Assembly (NCBI GenBank): GCA_900317505.1
Contig: ONHB01000006.1
Location: 29,653 to 93,652 of the forward strand
Length of the DNA stretch: 64,000 nt
From: an uncultured Lachnospiraceae bacterium
GTDB lineage: Bacteria > Bacillota > Clostridia > Lachnospirales > Lachnospiraceae
Direction of reading: 5' to 3'
Shown: in pieces, positions 1-9,790 of the stretch
How the letters are laid out: each line of letters opens with the position of its first letter
Numbering within the stretch: position 1 is the first letter of the stretch
Position numbers and translations under genes: made by a program
The notes under the pieces: generated by a model
What the model was told of the DNA's origin: nothing
Database searches by the model: none
The model's input: only the letters and a program-made list of their open reading frames with translations

Positions 1-296
1 AGACTAACCATGCCGGAGGTATCCTCGGCGGCATCAGTGACGGTGATCCGATCGTGCTGCGTGCACACTTCAAGCCGACCCCTTCCATCTTCCGCACCCA
101 GCAGACGGTCAACAACAAACAGGAAGAAATCGATATCAACATCAAAGGCAGACACGATCCCATCATTGTACCGAGAGCCGTTGTAGTCGTCGAAGCCATG
201 ACAGCTCTTACTGTTCTGGATCTGATGATGGACAATCTTTCTTCGAGAATGGATTACCTTAAAAAAATATATCAGCCCGGTCATAAAGAGGACTGA
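1..296 (+). CDS. aroC: Chorismate synthase, C-terminal part (cut by window edge)
   Basis: Only the last 97 codons are present; the reading frame starts at base 3 and stops with TGA at 294-296. Chorismate synthase makes chorismate from EPSP, the last step of the shikimate pathway, with reduced FMN. The visible part carries the family signature NHAGGILGGIS followed by FKPTPSI and the RHDP segment near the end, all typical of the C-terminal third of AroC. A GTG at 54 is internal and is not a start. A strong terminator follows about 55 bases later, so this gene ends its transcription unit. Identification is by recalled family motifs. Confidence 0.95.
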   Translation, partial: TNHAGGILGGISDGDPIVLRAHFKPTPSIFRTQQTVNNKQEEIDINIKGRHDPIIVPRAVVVVEAMTALTVLDLMMDNLSSRMDYLKKIYQPGHKED

Positions 297-350
297 TTGA
301 GACTGTAATATGTATTATAAATCAACCAAAAGCCAACTAAAAATCAATTT

Positions 351-386
351 AAAAAGGAGCTTTCCATAACTGGATGGCTCCTTTTT
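351..386 (+). terminator. Intrinsic terminator after aroC, probably bidirectional
   Basis: A perfect 10-bp stem (AAAAAGGAGC paired with GCTCCTTTTT) encloses a 16-base loop and ends in a T run. The A run on the left arm lets it work in the other direction too, for the minus-strand lactonase gene that stops at 559. The 297-558 spacer holds nothing else I can name. Confidence 0.8.
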
Positions 387-558
387 ATTATTTGTGTTTT
401 ACTATCTGTGCTTTATTATCTGTATGTTTACAGTTGTTTGTATCGTTGTCCCTGAATATTGGCTTTTAAATTTCAGCTTTTAAATATCAACTTTTGACCA
501 TATTTTTATCGAACATTATATTTCCAATATCCCAGTCAAAGAGTCAGAGATCTTAAAA

Positions 559-1683
559 TTATTTACTCTCTTTATTTTCCTTAACTTCTTTACTTTCCTT
601 AACTTCCTTTTTCTCAGCCACTTCCGGCTCAAGCTTATGGAAAATAATACAGTTAGGGCGATCAATCTCCAGTTCTTTACCATTCATGGCAATCACACCC
701 TTTTGAATATCCACATGGAAAAAGGTCATGGTGTTGGACTCATGATTGAGCGATACCAGATTTTTGTTGTCAGGAAACAGTGCTGCATCCTTGGGATACT
801 CGCCACTGATCGGCAGACAGAATATCTTTTCCAGCTCACCGTTTTTGTGATCGATCTTAAAGAGAACCACACTGTTATCTCCAGCATTGGAGCTTAAGAG
901 ATATTTTTCATCTTCCGAAAAATTCAGGGCGCTGGCTGCGGAACCACCGGCATGATAATCATTTAATGTCGGATAGGTCGCAATCTTGGTAAATTCCGGA
1001 TCTCCATCTGAAACCTCATGATAAGAATATACGTCTATATAATTTTTGATCTCATGAACAATATAGATGTGACGTCCATCCTTTGTCATCTTGATATGAC
1101 GCGGTGCAGATTCCTGCTCACTACGGATGACATCAACCAGTCTCAGCTTGCCGTTATCATGGTTTAAGCTGTATACATTGGTATGATCCATCCCCAGATC
1201 TGCCGCCATCAGATACTTGTTGTCCCTGGTCATCTTGACACAGCTGACATGTGGTCTGAAATTGCGCTCGGCAATACTGCCAAGACCCTTGTGATAGATC
1301 TCATCCGTGATCTCGCCTACTCCACCGTCTTTATTTAACCGGAGCACAGTAATTTTACCATCATGATATCCGGCAACAAACAGGAATTTATCCTCATAAT
1401 CGGTGGATAAATAACAGCCTCTCATACCGTTGATCGAAGCATGGTTGATCAGCTTCAGACTGCCGTCCTTTAAGATTTTAAAAGATTCGACACCGAAGTC
1501 CGTGATGGAATATAAAAATTTCTGATTGTGTGAAATGGTCAAATAGGATGAATTGGTAATCTCAATCTGTGACTTTTTTTGAAAACGTCCTTTTTTAACA
1601 TCCACATCATAAATGGTAATTCCGTGATTATCATTCATTGTATAGGTGGAAACATAAGCTACATATCTGTCACTACTGCTCAT
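559..1683 (-). CDS. Lactonase-family seven-bladed beta-propeller protein (6-phosphogluconolactonase-like)
   Basis: A 374-residue protein of the lactonase (YbhE/Pgl-type) beta-propeller family: repeated blades with patterns such as YVSTYT, SNAGDNSVVLF and LFPDNKNLVSLN. Members can hydrolyse 6-phosphogluconolactone, but many have unknown substrates, so the function is not fixed. A longer frame starts at 1689, but GGAG lies only 2 bases before that ATG and 8 bases before the ATG at 1683, so I chose the latter. The last 20 residues form a highly charged Lys/Glu tail built from a repeated KEVKE(S/N)K unit, probably a slippage product. No signal peptide is seen, so it is likely cytoplasmic. It is the last gene of a minus-strand group and has its own good promoter. 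Confidence 0.8.
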   Translation of the reverse strand: MSSSDRYVAYVSTYTMNDNHGITIYDVDVKKGRFQKKSQIEITNSSYLTISHNQKFLYSITDFGVESFKILKDGSLKLINHASINGMRGCYLSTDYEDKFLFVAGYHDGKITVLRLNKDGGVGEITDEIYHKGLGSIAERNFRPHVSCVKMTRDNKYLMAADLGMDHTNVYSLNHDNGKLRLVDVIRSEQESAPRHIKMTKDGRHIYIVHEIKNYIDVYSYHEVSDGDPEFTKIATYPTLNDYHAGGSAASALNFSEDEKYLLSSNAGDNSVVLFKIDHKNGELEKIFCLPISGEYPKDAALFPDNKNLVSLNHESNTMTFFHVDIQKGVIAMNGKELEIDRPNCIIFHKLEPEVAEKKEVKESKEVKENKESK

Positions 1684-1740
1684 AGTCATCGCTCCGTTTC
1701 TAATTTTTATCTATTCTGTCGGCTAAAAGCCTCCATAAAA

Positions 1741-1769
1741 AGTATAGCATGTATCAAAATTCTTGTTAA
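1741..1769 (-). promoter_or_regulatory. Sigma-A type promoter of the lactonase gene
   Basis: On the minus strand TTAACA (1769-1764), a 17-base spacer and TATACT (1746-1741) with an extended TGC just before the -10. The leader that follows contains a small GGCT/AGCC hairpin near 1720-1735. Confidence 0.65.
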
Positions 1770-1774
1770 GCCAT

Positions 1775-2002
1775 TTATTCATCTTCCGGCATTTCACAGC
1801 AGCGGCTTTCTCCATCCCCATCCCTCTGGAACGGCACTGCCTGCACCTGATTGGGGCAATACTCTTTTTTACCGCCGCAGTCATTTTGTTTTTTGCCGCA
1901 ATCATTGCTGCCACGACTGCATCCGCAGCCTGACTGTGAATTGCAGCCATCAGACTGGCCAAAGCCGGCCAGCAGGAATAAAATTAACCAGATATTATTC
2001 AT
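1775..2002 (-). CDS. Small Cys-rich protein with N-terminal hydrophobic segment, possible spore coat component
   Basis: 75 residues. Residues 1-15 (MNNIWLILFLLAGFG) form a short hydrophobic stretch. About eight cysteines follow, in GC, DCGKK and DCGGKK patterns plus a late CC pair, then an acidic end. I do not recognise a family; the makeup (short hydrophobic start, then a Cys/Gly/Lys-rich tail) resembles small spore coat or morphogenesis proteins, which is inference. The start is supported by AAAGGAG 8-9 bases upstream. A promoter-like site fitting the sigma-K pattern lies just upstream. An overlapping 79-codon frame has no such ribosome site and was discarded. Confidence 0.65.
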   Translation of the reverse strand: MNNIWLILFLLAGFGQSDGCNSQSGCGCSRGSNDCGKKQNDCGGKKEYCPNQVQAVPFQRDGDGESRCCEMPEDE

Positions 2003-2025
2003 ATTTTCACTCTCCTTTATATTTG

Positions 2026-2052
2026 TAACCTATGCAGATATAAAGGAAATGT
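2026..2052 (-). promoter_or_regulatory. Candidate sigma-K type sporulation promoter before the Cys-rich gene
   Basis: On the minus strand AC (2052-2051), 16 bases, then CATAGGTTA (2034-2026). This fits the recalled sigma-K pattern AC-N16/17-CATANNNTA. The predicted start of transcription lies right at the ribosome site, giving a very short leader, which weakens the call. Confidence 0.4.
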
Positions 2053-2062
2053 GATTAAAGGA

Positions 2063-2593
2063 TTATTTGTTGAGCACAACATGCTTTACAAACCAGAAGG
2101 TATTTTCCTCGCCTTCCGTGGAAAGCATTTTTAGTAAAATATAAAGCTGTTTCTTGGTCTTTGGATGCATGGCACAGTCAATCCCTTTTTGAAAATATTC
2201 CAAGGGAGCAGAATCGGTATATTGATCCTTGAGATACACCTTGGATGCCGCGATCCGGTCCATCATCATCTCAACCACATACCGTACCGGCATCGGCGCC
2301 GGTGCCATTCCGCCCTTGATCGCATGGGCACTGTAATCGATCCAGTATTCAAAGTGATGCTTGTTCCTGCCCTTGTGATGAAGCCATGAGGATGAATACC
2401 CGATAGCCTCCCGCTCCGCATTGTTGGGGCTTCGGTCTCCCTGATAATATCTGGCTCCAACTAAAAATTCCGTCGGAGAAAACTTGGACATATCATGCCA
2501 GATTCCCTGCCAGTAAAGACCCACCTTAAAGCATCCCTGCATGACAAGATATTTGTGATAGCAGATTGTTTTGAAATGTTTCCATGCTTTCAT
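2063..2593 (-). CDS. DUF5662 family protein
   Basis: 176 residues with no signal peptide. Two His-rich motifs stand out: HDMSKF near residue 34 and HHKGRNKHHFEYW near residue 72, followed by a conserved-looking YVVEMMMDRIAAS helix. This is the pattern I associate with DUF5662 proteins. The paired His/Asp residues suggest a metal site, but no activity is known to me. The start has GGAG 8 bases upstream, inside the last codons of the GH13-like gene, and the two genes are separated by only 2 bases, so they are surely co-transcribed. Confidence 0.75.
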   Translation of the reverse strand: MKAWKHFKTICYHKYLVMQGCFKVGLYWQGIWHDMSKFSPTEFLVGARYYQGDRSPNNAEREAIGYSSSWLHHKGRNKHHFEYWIDYSAHAIKGGMAPAPMPVRYVVEMMMDRIAASKVYLKDQYTDSAPLEYFQKGIDCAMHPKTKKQLYILLKMLSTEGEENTFWFVKHVVLNK

Positions 2594-2595
2594 TT

Positions 2596-4476
2596 TTAAA
2601 GCTCCGTTTCTTTTGCACTGATAAATACAGCCATGGAACGCGGCGGTAATACAACTGCCTCTTTACGATCTCCCTGTTTATCGCACGGTATCTTGATCTT
2701 GTCATCTGCGCATGTAGCCAACACCAGCATAAATTTCAACTGGTCAGGAAGCTTGGGCAATGCAAATTCATGCTCGATCCAATGTGTATTATATGTAATA
2801 TAGATAAAATCATCCCTGTCACCGGACGGTGTCGTGGCAAAGCTTCCACAGTATAAAACACCGAAATGACGGTTGTAATTTTCGGTTCCGGCATACCATG
2901 CCTGCTCGCAATGATAGGATACATCCGGATATCCCGCTGATATATAATCACTCTGTGTCAATGCTTTTTCCATATGCAGGATCGGATGCTTTTTCCGGAA
3001 TGCGATCAGCTTTTTCGTAAACTGCAGCAACTCATTACCATAGACAGTCTCTTTCCATTCAAGCCAGCTTACTGCATTGTCCTGACAATAAGGATTATTG
3101 TTGCCGTTGGCACTGTTGCCAAATTCATCCCCGGCAAGCAGTACCGGTGTCGCCTGCGCACTAAAAAGCATCAGCAGTGCATTTTTACTCTGCTTCTCAC
3201 GCAATGCGATAATGCTCTTTTTGCGGGTCTTTCCCTCGGCACCGCAGTTCCAGCTATAGTTGTAATCACTGCCATCATGATTGTCTTCACCGTTTAATTC
3301 ATTGTGCTTGCGGTCATAAGAAACGGAATCGGCAAGCGTAAATCCCTGATAAGAAGAAATCTCATTGATCAGGGCATAGTCAGCCGGATTGTCCCTTAAA
3401 TGCTGCATAACCGGGCGGATCATATCCTCATCGCCCTTTAAATATTTGCGGATATCATATAAAAATCCACCGGAGATCATAGCCACATGCTTACAGCAGT
3501 CCTTGCGGGCTACCACACAGCCCTGGAGTGATTCAAAAATCAGCTTGGTATGCTTTAAATACGGATCCGTAATCAGAATCTGTATGGGCAGATTGCAGCC
3601 CATCAGCTTAAAGCCGTCCAGATGGTACTCTCTTACCCAGTAACGGCACACCTCCAGTATAAACCACTGCGGAATTTCCGGAGGAAAATAAAAATCAGCT
3701 ATCAGTTCTAAATGCTCAGCATGCAAAGCCTTCACAAGCGCCTTTAACTCAAGGTCCGGTCTGTTGCCGGATGCATAAGCACGCTTGGGCGCAAAATAAT
3801 GTCCGTCTGTATATCCCCAGTAATTAACCTTGTATTTCCATGCACTCTTTTTATCTTCCAGATAAGGCACAAGCTTGTCATCCACCTTTGTATACAAAGG
3901 ATTGTAAATCACATCATTAAATTCAAAGATCGGCATGGTTTCAACCGTCGTGACACCAAGCTCTTTGATATAGGGTATTTTTTCCTGTAGTCCCTGAAAG
4001 GTTCCTCTTGCAGAAACATTGCTGGAGACATGCTTTGTAAAGCCTCTCATATGGATCTTGTAGATAATGGTATCCTGAAAAGGTATTTCCGGTGATACGT
4101 CATTTTCCCAGTCAAATACATCCTCATGATAACAGCATCTGGCAGTCTTCTGACCGGAAACTGCATCACCAAATCTATGTGAGGAAGCGACCAGTCCGGC
4201 ATTGCGGTCTGTGATCTTTTTTCCATCTGCATAGTATAGATATTCAAAATCAGAATAGGGAAAATCCGGCAGCAGGATGCAATACAATCCATTTACCAGA
4301 TATTCTGATTTAAACTCAATTTTATATTCCTTTTTGCAGCCGTCTGCATCCACGTACAGAACAATCCCGCTATGCTCTTTTGCGATTGGTTCACTAACAA
4401 TGGACAGCCCGGCAGCAACTCTATGTACACCAAGGGGATACAGCTCCCCTTTTATAATTTGTAATTTATATTCCAC
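2596..4476 (-). CDS. GlgX/pullulanase-like GH13 protein with lost catalytic residues (probable pseudoenzyme)
   Basis: 626 residues, GTG start with AGGAG 7 bases upstream. The order fits glycogen debranching or isoamylase-type GH13 enzymes: an N-terminal beta-sandwich (about 1-110, CBM48-like), then a GH13 barrel with HMRGFT, WGYTDGHYFAPK, VSYDRKHNE, YSWNCG and LLAGDEFGNS, then a C-terminal domain. The catalytic motifs are broken. Region I DxxxNH reads DFYFPP (261-266); the region II nucleophile of GFRFD is Met292 (GFKLM); the region IV HD pair is Tyr376-Gln377 (SYQGFTL). Only the acid/base Glu315 (IFES) seems kept. The loop between regions I and II is also very short. The frame is intact, so this is a maintained protein, perhaps a glycogen-binding or regulatory one. 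It heads the group running down to DUF5662. Confidence 0.85.
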   Translation of the reverse strand: MEYKLQIIKGELYPLGVHRVAAGLSIVSEPIAKEHSGIVLYVDADGCKKEYKIEFKSEYLVNGLYCILLPDFPYSDFEYLYYADGKKITDRNAGLVASSHRFGDAVSGQKTARCCYHEDVFDWENDVSPEIPFQDTIIYKIHMRGFTKHVSSNVSARGTFQGLQEKIPYIKELGVTTVETMPIFEFNDVIYNPLYTKVDDKLVPYLEDKKSAWKYKVNYWGYTDGHYFAPKRAYASGNRPDLELKALVKALHAEHLELIADFYFPPEIPQWFILEVCRYWVREYHLDGFKLMGCNLPIQILITDPYLKHTKLIFESLQGCVVARKDCCKHVAMISGGFLYDIRKYLKGDEDMIRPVMQHLRDNPADYALINEISSYQGFTLADSVSYDRKHNELNGEDNHDGSDYNYSWNCGAEGKTRKKSIIALREKQSKNALLMLFSAQATPVLLAGDEFGNSANGNNNPYCQDNAVSWLEWKETVYGNELLQFTKKLIAFRKKHPILHMEKALTQSDYISAGYPDVSYHCEQAWYAGTENYNRHFGVLYCGSFATTPSGDRDDFIYITYNTHWIEHEFALPKLPDQLKFMLVLATCADDKIKIPCDKQGDRKEAVVLPPRSMAVFISAKETEL

Positions 4477-4644
4477 TCTTATTCTCCTGTAAAACGGACA
4501 AGCTCCGTTACAATTATGTCACACTACTCCAGATTTCAGTTTATTATACCACACATCCCTGAAATAAAAAAGAATTTGTCCATAACCACTGTCTATACTT
4601 TCCGCAAAGTGTATGATACAATTAGCACACAGGAGGACACACAT

Positions 4645-4962
4645 ATGGCTGATGAAAATAAATTTGAAGAAATCCAGGGCGAAGAAATGACCGTTACGCT
4701 GGAGCTTGATGATGGCGATGTAGACTGCGCCGTTGTCACGATTCTGACTGTAGATGAAAAAGACTATATCGCTCTGATGCCCTTAGATGAAAATGGCGAA
4801 AACGAAGACGGCGAGGTCTGGTTTTACGGTTATAAAGAAAATCCGGACGATCCCAACGAGGAGCCGGAATTAATCTACATCGAAGATGATGCAGAATATG
4901 AAAAGGTTGAAGAGGCCTTTGATGAGTATCTGGATAATTGCGAATTTGACGAATTGCTTTAA
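4645..4962 (+). CDS. DUF1292 family acidic protein (YrzB-like)
   Basis: 105 residues, very acidic. The start is fixed by AGGAGG at 4631-4636, 8 bases before the ATG; the frame is open further upstream (to 4516), but there is no ribosome site there. Features of DUF1292 are seen: an early TVTLELDDG strand, then YIALMPLDE, and a tail with EYEKVEEAFDEYLD. The biochemical role of the family is unknown to me. The gene is divergent from the GH13-like gene. A possible -10 (TATGAT, 4612-4617) lies upstream without a clear -35. A strong terminator follows. Confidence 0.85.
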   Translation: MADENKFEEIQGEEMTVTLELDDGDVDCAVVTILTVDEKDYIALMPLDENGENEDGEVWFYGYKENPDDPNEEPELIYIEDDAEYEKVEEAFDEYLDNCEFDELL

Positions 4963-4998
4963 TAGATACTCCATTTAATGAAATATGGATCAGTTATG

Positions 4999-5028
4999 GC
5001 GGTGATAAGTTTTTTATCACCGCTTTTT
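4999..5028 (+). terminator. Intrinsic terminator after the DUF1292 gene
   Basis: Perfect 10-bp stem GCGGTGATAA/TTATCACCGC (4999-5008 and 5014-5023), a 5-base loop and a T5 run. It overlaps the last codons of the convergent helicase gene on the other strand. Confidence 0.85.
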
Positions 5029-6789
5029 CTCTATATCCTTTAATTCCTCCAAAAATGGAGAAACTGTCTGACTGTTGTCATATAAAAGCCACAGATTTTC
5101 TTTTGCTCTTGTCAAGGCCACATAAAACATCCGCCGTTCCTCTTCCAGTTCCTGTAAAGTCAGCATTCTCCCATGTGGAACCTTTCCATATTCCAGATTT
5201 GGCAGATACACGCGGTCAAATTCCAGACCTTTGGAAGCATGATATGTCATAACCGTTACGTGGCTGTTTTTCTGATCAGATTTCCGGTCTGCTTCATATT
5301 CCTTTTGTAAGGCAGAAAGATCATTACAATTTTTTAATCGCCCAAGAAATAATTCAAATGCCTGATCTGCATTCTGATTTGCAGTCTGATCCGTACCGGT
5401 TTCCGGACGTATTATTGCATTGGACTTATAATAAGCTTCATATCCCATGGCCTTGTAAATATATCTGGCCTGCCCAGCCAGATCCAGCCTTTTGGCAAAT
5501 GCTATCTGTCTTTCCAGCTCCGCCAGTCTTTCCAATATCCAGCTTTTTCCCATAGCACGTTTTTTTAATCTGGCAAAATCAATCACCGGTTCCGAAAGAA
5601 TCCCATATGGAATATAGCGCACCGGCTTATTCATGATCTTAATAAAATCCGATCTTTTATACCCTTCATTTAAAAAAGCAAGATACGAAAGCAGATCCTG
5701 TGCAAGCATAATATCTTCTCTTTGTCCCTGCCCGATATTCTGATAGGCATATACCTGTCTGTTGGTGCGTAAAAGAATAGCCTGCGTCTTATCCGGATAC
5801 TGATCATGATATTTAAAGACGGCATCCCGGATTGTTTCAAATTCCTCCTTTGCCGATTGACAAGGTATTACCTTCAGACTGTCCGTCCGGTCACTGACAG
5901 CCTGTGGATGTTTTTCAAAACGGTCTTTATTATGGACTATAAACTGCGATGAAAGTGCCACGATATCCCGGCTGCTTCTGTAATTATCAACCAGACTGAC
6001 GGTCTTTGCATCAAAATCCCGGATAAACTGTTTCATCAGTGCCGGATCCGATCCCCGGAAGGAATAAATTGCCTGATCATCGTCTCCCACTGCATAGATA
6101 TTATGATTTGCACCAAGCAGACAGATTGTTTCATACTGCAAGCGGTTAATATCCTGAAATTCATCGATCAGGATATGGGAAAACCGGTTCTGCCAATATG
6201 ACCGCAGCTTCATATCCGACTTTAGCTGTTGGTAACAAAGCTTAATCATATCGTCAAAATCCAGCTTTCCGTTTTCCTGCAGCCATTCTTCGTATAAATG
6301 GTAGATTTTCCGGTATTTCCCCGGCATTTTTTCATTTTGCTGCGACAAAGAATCCGGAAACAGATTTTTAAACCGGCTGATCTCCTGCATACAGCATTCG
6401 GCTTCCTGTATCAGATCAACGGATGTATCATGGGAATTTTCATTTTTTATAAGATCTTTTATCAGTAAGAAGCGTTCCTTATCACTGGCAAGCTGATAGG
6501 TTTTATTGGGATTTGACAATTTCAGAATATGATAAAAAACAGAATGAAAGGTACCAAAAATCACATAGGAACAGGATGGATTGGCGCTTACCGCTCTTTT
6601 TTGCATTTCAAGGGCAGCTGCTTTTGTAAAGGTGATCACAAGAATTTGATTGGCCGGAATGTGGCATTCAGATATGAGATAGATCATGTGATGTGTGATG
6701 ACATATGTTTTTCCAGAGCCGGGTCCTGCTAAGACAAGCAGTGGCCCGGCCTTGGATTGTATTGCTTTTAATTGCTCTTTATTGGGCAT
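5017..6789 (-). CDS. UvrD/PcrA-type superfamily 1 ATP-dependent DNA helicase, short form
   Basis: 590 residues, shorter than PcrA/UvrD (about 720-750). All core SF1 motifs are visible in order: Walker A GPGSGKT (22-28), ITFTKAAA, Walker [25 protein letters not shown], then [14 protein letters not shown] and [12 protein letters not shown]. It probably unwinds DNA 3'-5' in repair or replication, but the specific role of this short paralogue is unknown, so no symbol is given. The ATG lies 11 bases inside the end of gltX with a poor ribosome site, which suggests translational coupling. It is the last gene of the hydrogenase-gltX-helicase operon and ends over the convergent terminator. Confidence 0.88.
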   Translation of the reverse strand: MPNKEQLKAIQSKAGPLLVLAGPGSGKTYVITHHMIYLISECHIPANQILVITFTKAAALEMQKRAVSANPSCSYVIFGTFHSVFYHILKLSNPNKTYQLASDKERFLLIKDLIKNENSHDTSVDLIQEAECCMQEISRFKNLFPDSLSQQNEKMPGKYRKIYHLYEEWLQENGKLDFDDMIKLCYQQLKSDMKLRSYWQNRFSHILIDEFQDINRLQYETICLLGANHNIYAVGDDDQAIYSFRGSDPALMKQFIRDFDAKTVSLVDNYRSSRDIVALSSQFIVHNKDRFEKHPQAVSDRTDSLKVIPCQSAKEEFETIRDAVFKYHDQYPDKTQAILLRTNRQVYAYQNIGQGQREDIMLAQDLLSYLAFLNEGYKRSDFIKIMNKPVRYIPYGILSEPVIDFARLKKRAMGKSWILERLAELERQIAFAKRLDLAGQARYIYKAMGYEAYYKSNAIIRPETGTDQTANQNADQAFELFLGRLKNCNDLSALQKEYEADRKSDQKNSHVTVMTYHASKGLEFDRVYLPNLEYGKVPHGRMLTLQELEEERRMFYVALTRAKENLWLLYDNSQTVSPFLEELKDIEKKR

Positions 6790-8251
6790 TCTTTAACAGT
6801 TCGATACCCTTTTTGATACGGGCGATCGATTCGTCCTTCCCAATGATCTCCATAATCTCTGTTGCACCGGCAGGTGTCATCTGCTTGCCGGAAACAGCAG
6901 TACGGATCGGCCATAATACATAGCCGTTTTTGTATCCCTTGTCTGCAGTAAATGCAGAAATTGTCGCATATATACTGTCATTGGTATAATCATCCAAAGC
7001 TTCCAGTGTGGGAAGGATCTCTTCTAATACCTGTAAAGATGTCTCTGTGTTGGTCTTCATCTTTTTGTGGGTATACATGGCAATATCATATTCGGGCAAT
7101 TCCTCAAAGAAGTCGATCAATGCGGGAATATCCGGGAAAACTTCGATTCTGGTCTTGACCATGGCTGCAATCTTTTTCAGATCCAGATCTTTTTTAATCG
7201 CCTGTTTGATATAAGGCAGTGCTCTTTCATAAAACTTATCAAAATCCATGGCCTTGATATATTCACCGTTCATCCATTTCAATTTGCCGTAATCAAATAC
7301 AGCCGGAGATTTGGACATGTGGTGATAGTCAAAGGCTTTGATCAACTCGTCCAAAGACATGATCTCTTTGTTATCCGTGGGACTCCATCCAAGCAATGCG
7401 ACAAAATTGACAACGGCCTCAGAAACAAAGCCCTGCTCGATCAGATCTTCATAAGAAGAATGTCCGCATCGTTTGGATAATTTGTGATGCTCTTCATCGG
7501 TGATCAGCGGACAGTGTACATAAACAGGCACGTCCCATCCAAAAGCCTCATATAAGAGGTTGTACTTGGGTGAGGATGATAAATACTCATTGCCTCTGAC
7601 AACGTGTGTAATGCCCATCAGATGATCATCTACCACGTTGGCAAAGTTGTAAGTCGGAAATCCGTCTGACTTGATCAGGATCATATCATCAAGCTCATCA
7701 TTGTTGACAGTAATATCACCATAAATATCATCATGGAAGGTAGTTGTACCTTCGGTCGGAACATTTTGTCTGATAACATAGGGCTTGCCGGCTGCCAGAT
7801 TGGCCTCTACCTCTTCCTTGGATAAAGACAGACAATGCTTGTCATAGACATTGATCTCTTTGGTCTCTCCGTTTTCAAGCTGGATGACCTTGTGGCACTC
7901 TTCCAGTCTTTCTTTATCACAGAAGCAATAATATGCTTTGCCTTTTTCGATCAGCTCTTTGGCATATTTTAAATACAGTCCCTGCGCCTGACGCTCACTC
8001 TGTACATAAGGTCCATATCCTTTATCCTTGTCCGGTCCCTCATCATGTACCAGTCCGGTTGCAGCTAAAGTACGCTTGATAATATCAACTGCACCCTCAA
8101 CTTCTCTTTCCTGATCTGTATCCTCAATACGTAAAATAAAATCTCCGCCCTCATGCTTGGTAATCAGATAAGCATACAGAGCCGTGCGTAAATTGCCTAC
8201 ATGCATCCTTCCTGTCGGGCTTGGCGCAAAACGCGTTCTGATTTTTGTCAT
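6779..8251 (-). CDS. gltX: Glutamyl-tRNA synthetase
   Basis: 490 residues, the normal class I GluRS size. It charges tRNA-Glu with glutamate. The HIGH-like motif is [11 protein letters not shown] (10-20), and the KMSKS-like motif is KLSKR in the middle; the C-terminal helical anticodon-binding part is complete. The start overlaps the stop of the upstream hydrogenase by one base (TAATG), and its AGGAGG ribosome site lies inside the hydrogenase codons, so the two are tightly coupled. I found no T-box leader; expression appears to follow the hydrogenase promoter. Linking a tRNA synthetase to a hydrogenase is an unusual neighbourhood. Confidence 0.96.
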   Translation of the reverse strand: MTKIRTRFAPSPTGRMHVGNLRTALYAYLITKHEGGDFILRIEDTDQEREVEGAVDIIKRTLAATGLVHDEGPDKDKGYGPYVQSERQAQGLYLKYAKELIEKGKAYYCFCDKERLEECHKVIQLENGETKEINVYDKHCLSLSKEEVEANLAAGKPYVIRQNVPTEGTTTFHDDIYGDITVNNDELDDMILIKSDGFPTYNFANVVDDHLMGITHVVRGNEYLSSSPKYNLLYEAFGWDVPVYVHCPLITDEEHHKLSKRCGHSSYEDLIEQGFVSEAVVNFVALLGWSPTDNKEIMSLDELIKAFDYHHMSKSPAVFDYGKLKWMNGEYIKAMDFDKFYERALPYIKQAIKKDLDLKKIAAMVKTRIEVFPDIPALIDFFEELPEYDIAMYTHKKMKTNTETSLQVLEEILPTLEALDDYTNDSIYATISAFTADKGYKNGYVLWPIRTAVSGKQMTPAGATEIMEIIGKDESIARIKKGIELLKNAQ

Positions 8252-9756
8252 TATTCTATTTCCTCCTGTTTCATATCATCCATAGACGGAATCTTGTTGG
8301 CAGATTCAGCCTTAAAGGTATTAACCGCCTTGGTTGCCTGCGGAATGGCGATACAGGTACCGGCTCCGGCAACACATCCACCGGGACACGCCATACCTTC
8401 GATCAGACAGCCATTCTTTTTGCCTACCTTGGCAAGCATCAGCATCTTTTTACATTCGGCAAGACTTTCCGCATGCTCAATATTGACCTCGACATCCGGA
8501 TAATATTCCCGGATAACGGCCTCGATTGCACTTGCTACACCACCTGCCACACCGTATCCACGTCCGGCTCCGGTAGCACGCTGATCAATCTCATCATCCT
8601 CAATCTCGGAAGGCACAATGCCTTTTGCTTCAAACATTCCGCTCAGTTCTTCAAAGGTTATAACAAAATCCACATCGGAACGTACTGTCCGGCGGGACGC
8701 TTCAAGCTTTTTGGAAGCACACGGTCCGATAAATACGATCTTGGCATCCGGATGCTCTTTTTTGATCACTCTGGCAGTTGCCACCATCGGTGTCAGCTCA
8801 TTGGAGATATTGCCAATGGTCTCCGGAAAAAACTTCTTGGCAAGCATTGACCATGACGGGCAACAGCTTGTCAATAAAAACGGAAGCTCTTTGGTCGCTA
8901 CTTTTTCTACATAATGATGTGCCTCAGCCATCGCACCCATATCCGCACCGATCGCTGTTTCATAGATATCGGCAAAGCCTAAAAGCTTTAATGCCTTTTT
9001 CAATTTGCCAGGAGTTACATTGGGACCGAATTGTCCGACAAAGGCCGGTGCAACCTGTGCAATGATCTGTGCACCACTCTGGATTGCACGGATCAGCTGG
9101 AAAATCTGCGATTTGTCAGCAATGGCACCAAACGGACAGCTAACCATACACTGTCCACAGGATACACACATTTCACTATCAATACATGCACGTCCGTAGG
9201 TATCATTTTTGATGGCATTGACACCACAGGCAGCCGCACAGGGGCGTACCTGATGAGAAATGGCATCATAAGGACATACAGCTTTGCATTTACCACATTT
9301 GATACATTTTTCCGGATCAATATGTGACTTGCCGTGAACCATGGTAATCGCGCCACGGGGACATACCTCACGGCATGGATGTGCGGTACATCCCATACAA
9401 CGGTCTGTCACAATATAAGCATTTTCCGGACACTTATTGCACGCAGACGGAATAACCTGCATAAGCGGCGGCTCATAATATTTTTCAGCGATATTACTTT
9501 CCTCTACACCCTCCGATACATGAACCGGTGCATTTTCCGGACGAAGCGACATACCCATGGCAAGTCGAATACGCTCTCTGGCAATCGCACGGTCTCTGTA
9601 GACATCATCTGCACTGTCCGGATCGATATTATCAACAATTTTATAGGGAAGCGCTTCCATATCATCTATCAGATTTTCTGAATCATATGCAAGCTTTGCA
9701 ACCTCTTTAAATATTCTCTTTCGTGATTTGCGAACTTCAGTATCTATCCCTCTCAT
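8251..9756 (-). CDS. Monomeric [FeFe]-hydrogenase, group B-like, with N-terminal 4Fe-4S clusters
   Basis: 501 residues from the ATG at 9756, which has AGGAGG 6 bases upstream; a longer frame to 9798 lacks a site. The first third carries several ferredoxin-type Cys clusters ([32 protein letters not shown]). The H-cluster domain follows with TSCCPSW, GPCASKK and [13 protein letters not shown], so all four expected Cys ligands are present. This matches the soluble ferredoxin-linked group B type of fermentative clostridia, a proposal from recalled motifs; H2 production or uptake, or sensing, remains open. It leads an operon with gltX and a helicase. Upstream sits a promoter with a Rex-like operator. 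Confidence 0.88.
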   Translation of the reverse strand: MRGIDTEVRKSRKRIFKEVAKLAYDSENLIDDMEALPYKIVDNIDPDSADDVYRDRAIARERIRLAMGMSLRPENAPVHVSEGVEESNIAEKYYEPPLMQVIPSACNKCPENAYIVTDRCMGCTAHPCREVCPRGAITMVHGKSHIDPEKCIKCGKCKAVCPYDAISHQVRPCAAACGVNAIKNDTYGRACIDSEMCVSCGQCMVSCPFGAIADKSQIFQLIRAIQSGAQIIAQVAPAFVGQFGPNVTPGKLKKALKLLGFADIYETAIGADMGAMAEAHHYVEKVATKELPFLLTSCCPSWSMLAKKFFPETIGNISNELTPMVATARVIKKEHPDAKIVFIGPCASKKLEASRRTVRSDVDFVITFEELSGMFEAKGIVPSEIEDDEIDQRATGAGRGYGVAGGVASAIEAVIREYYPDVEVNIEHAESLAECKKMLMLAKVGKKNGCLIEGMACPGGCVAGAGTCIAIPQATKAVNTFKAESANKIPSMDDMKQEEIE

Positions 9757-9772
9757 CTGATACCTCCTATAT

Positions 9773-9790
9773 TTGTTAATATTTTGACAC
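9773..9790. promoter_or_regulatory. Near-consensus Rex operator before the hydrogenase
   Basis: Plus strand reads TTGTTAA-TATT-TTGACAC. The recalled clostridial Rex pattern is TTGTTAA-N4-TTAACAA: the left half matches 7/7 and the right half 5/7. It overlaps the predicted -10, so bound Rex would block transcription when NADH is low. Rex control of hydrogen and fermentation genes is known in clostridia; binding here is inference. Confidence 0.45.

Noticed and set aside
1723..1962. A 79-codon Ala/Lys-rich minus-strand frame overlapping the Cys-rich gene
   Set aside because: Only the Cys-rich frame has a good ribosome site; the other frame is a phase shadow.
4516..4644. Longer start for the DUF1292 gene
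   Set aside because: The AGGAGG at 4631 fits the ATG at 4645; the extension contains promoter-like DNA and no ribosome site.
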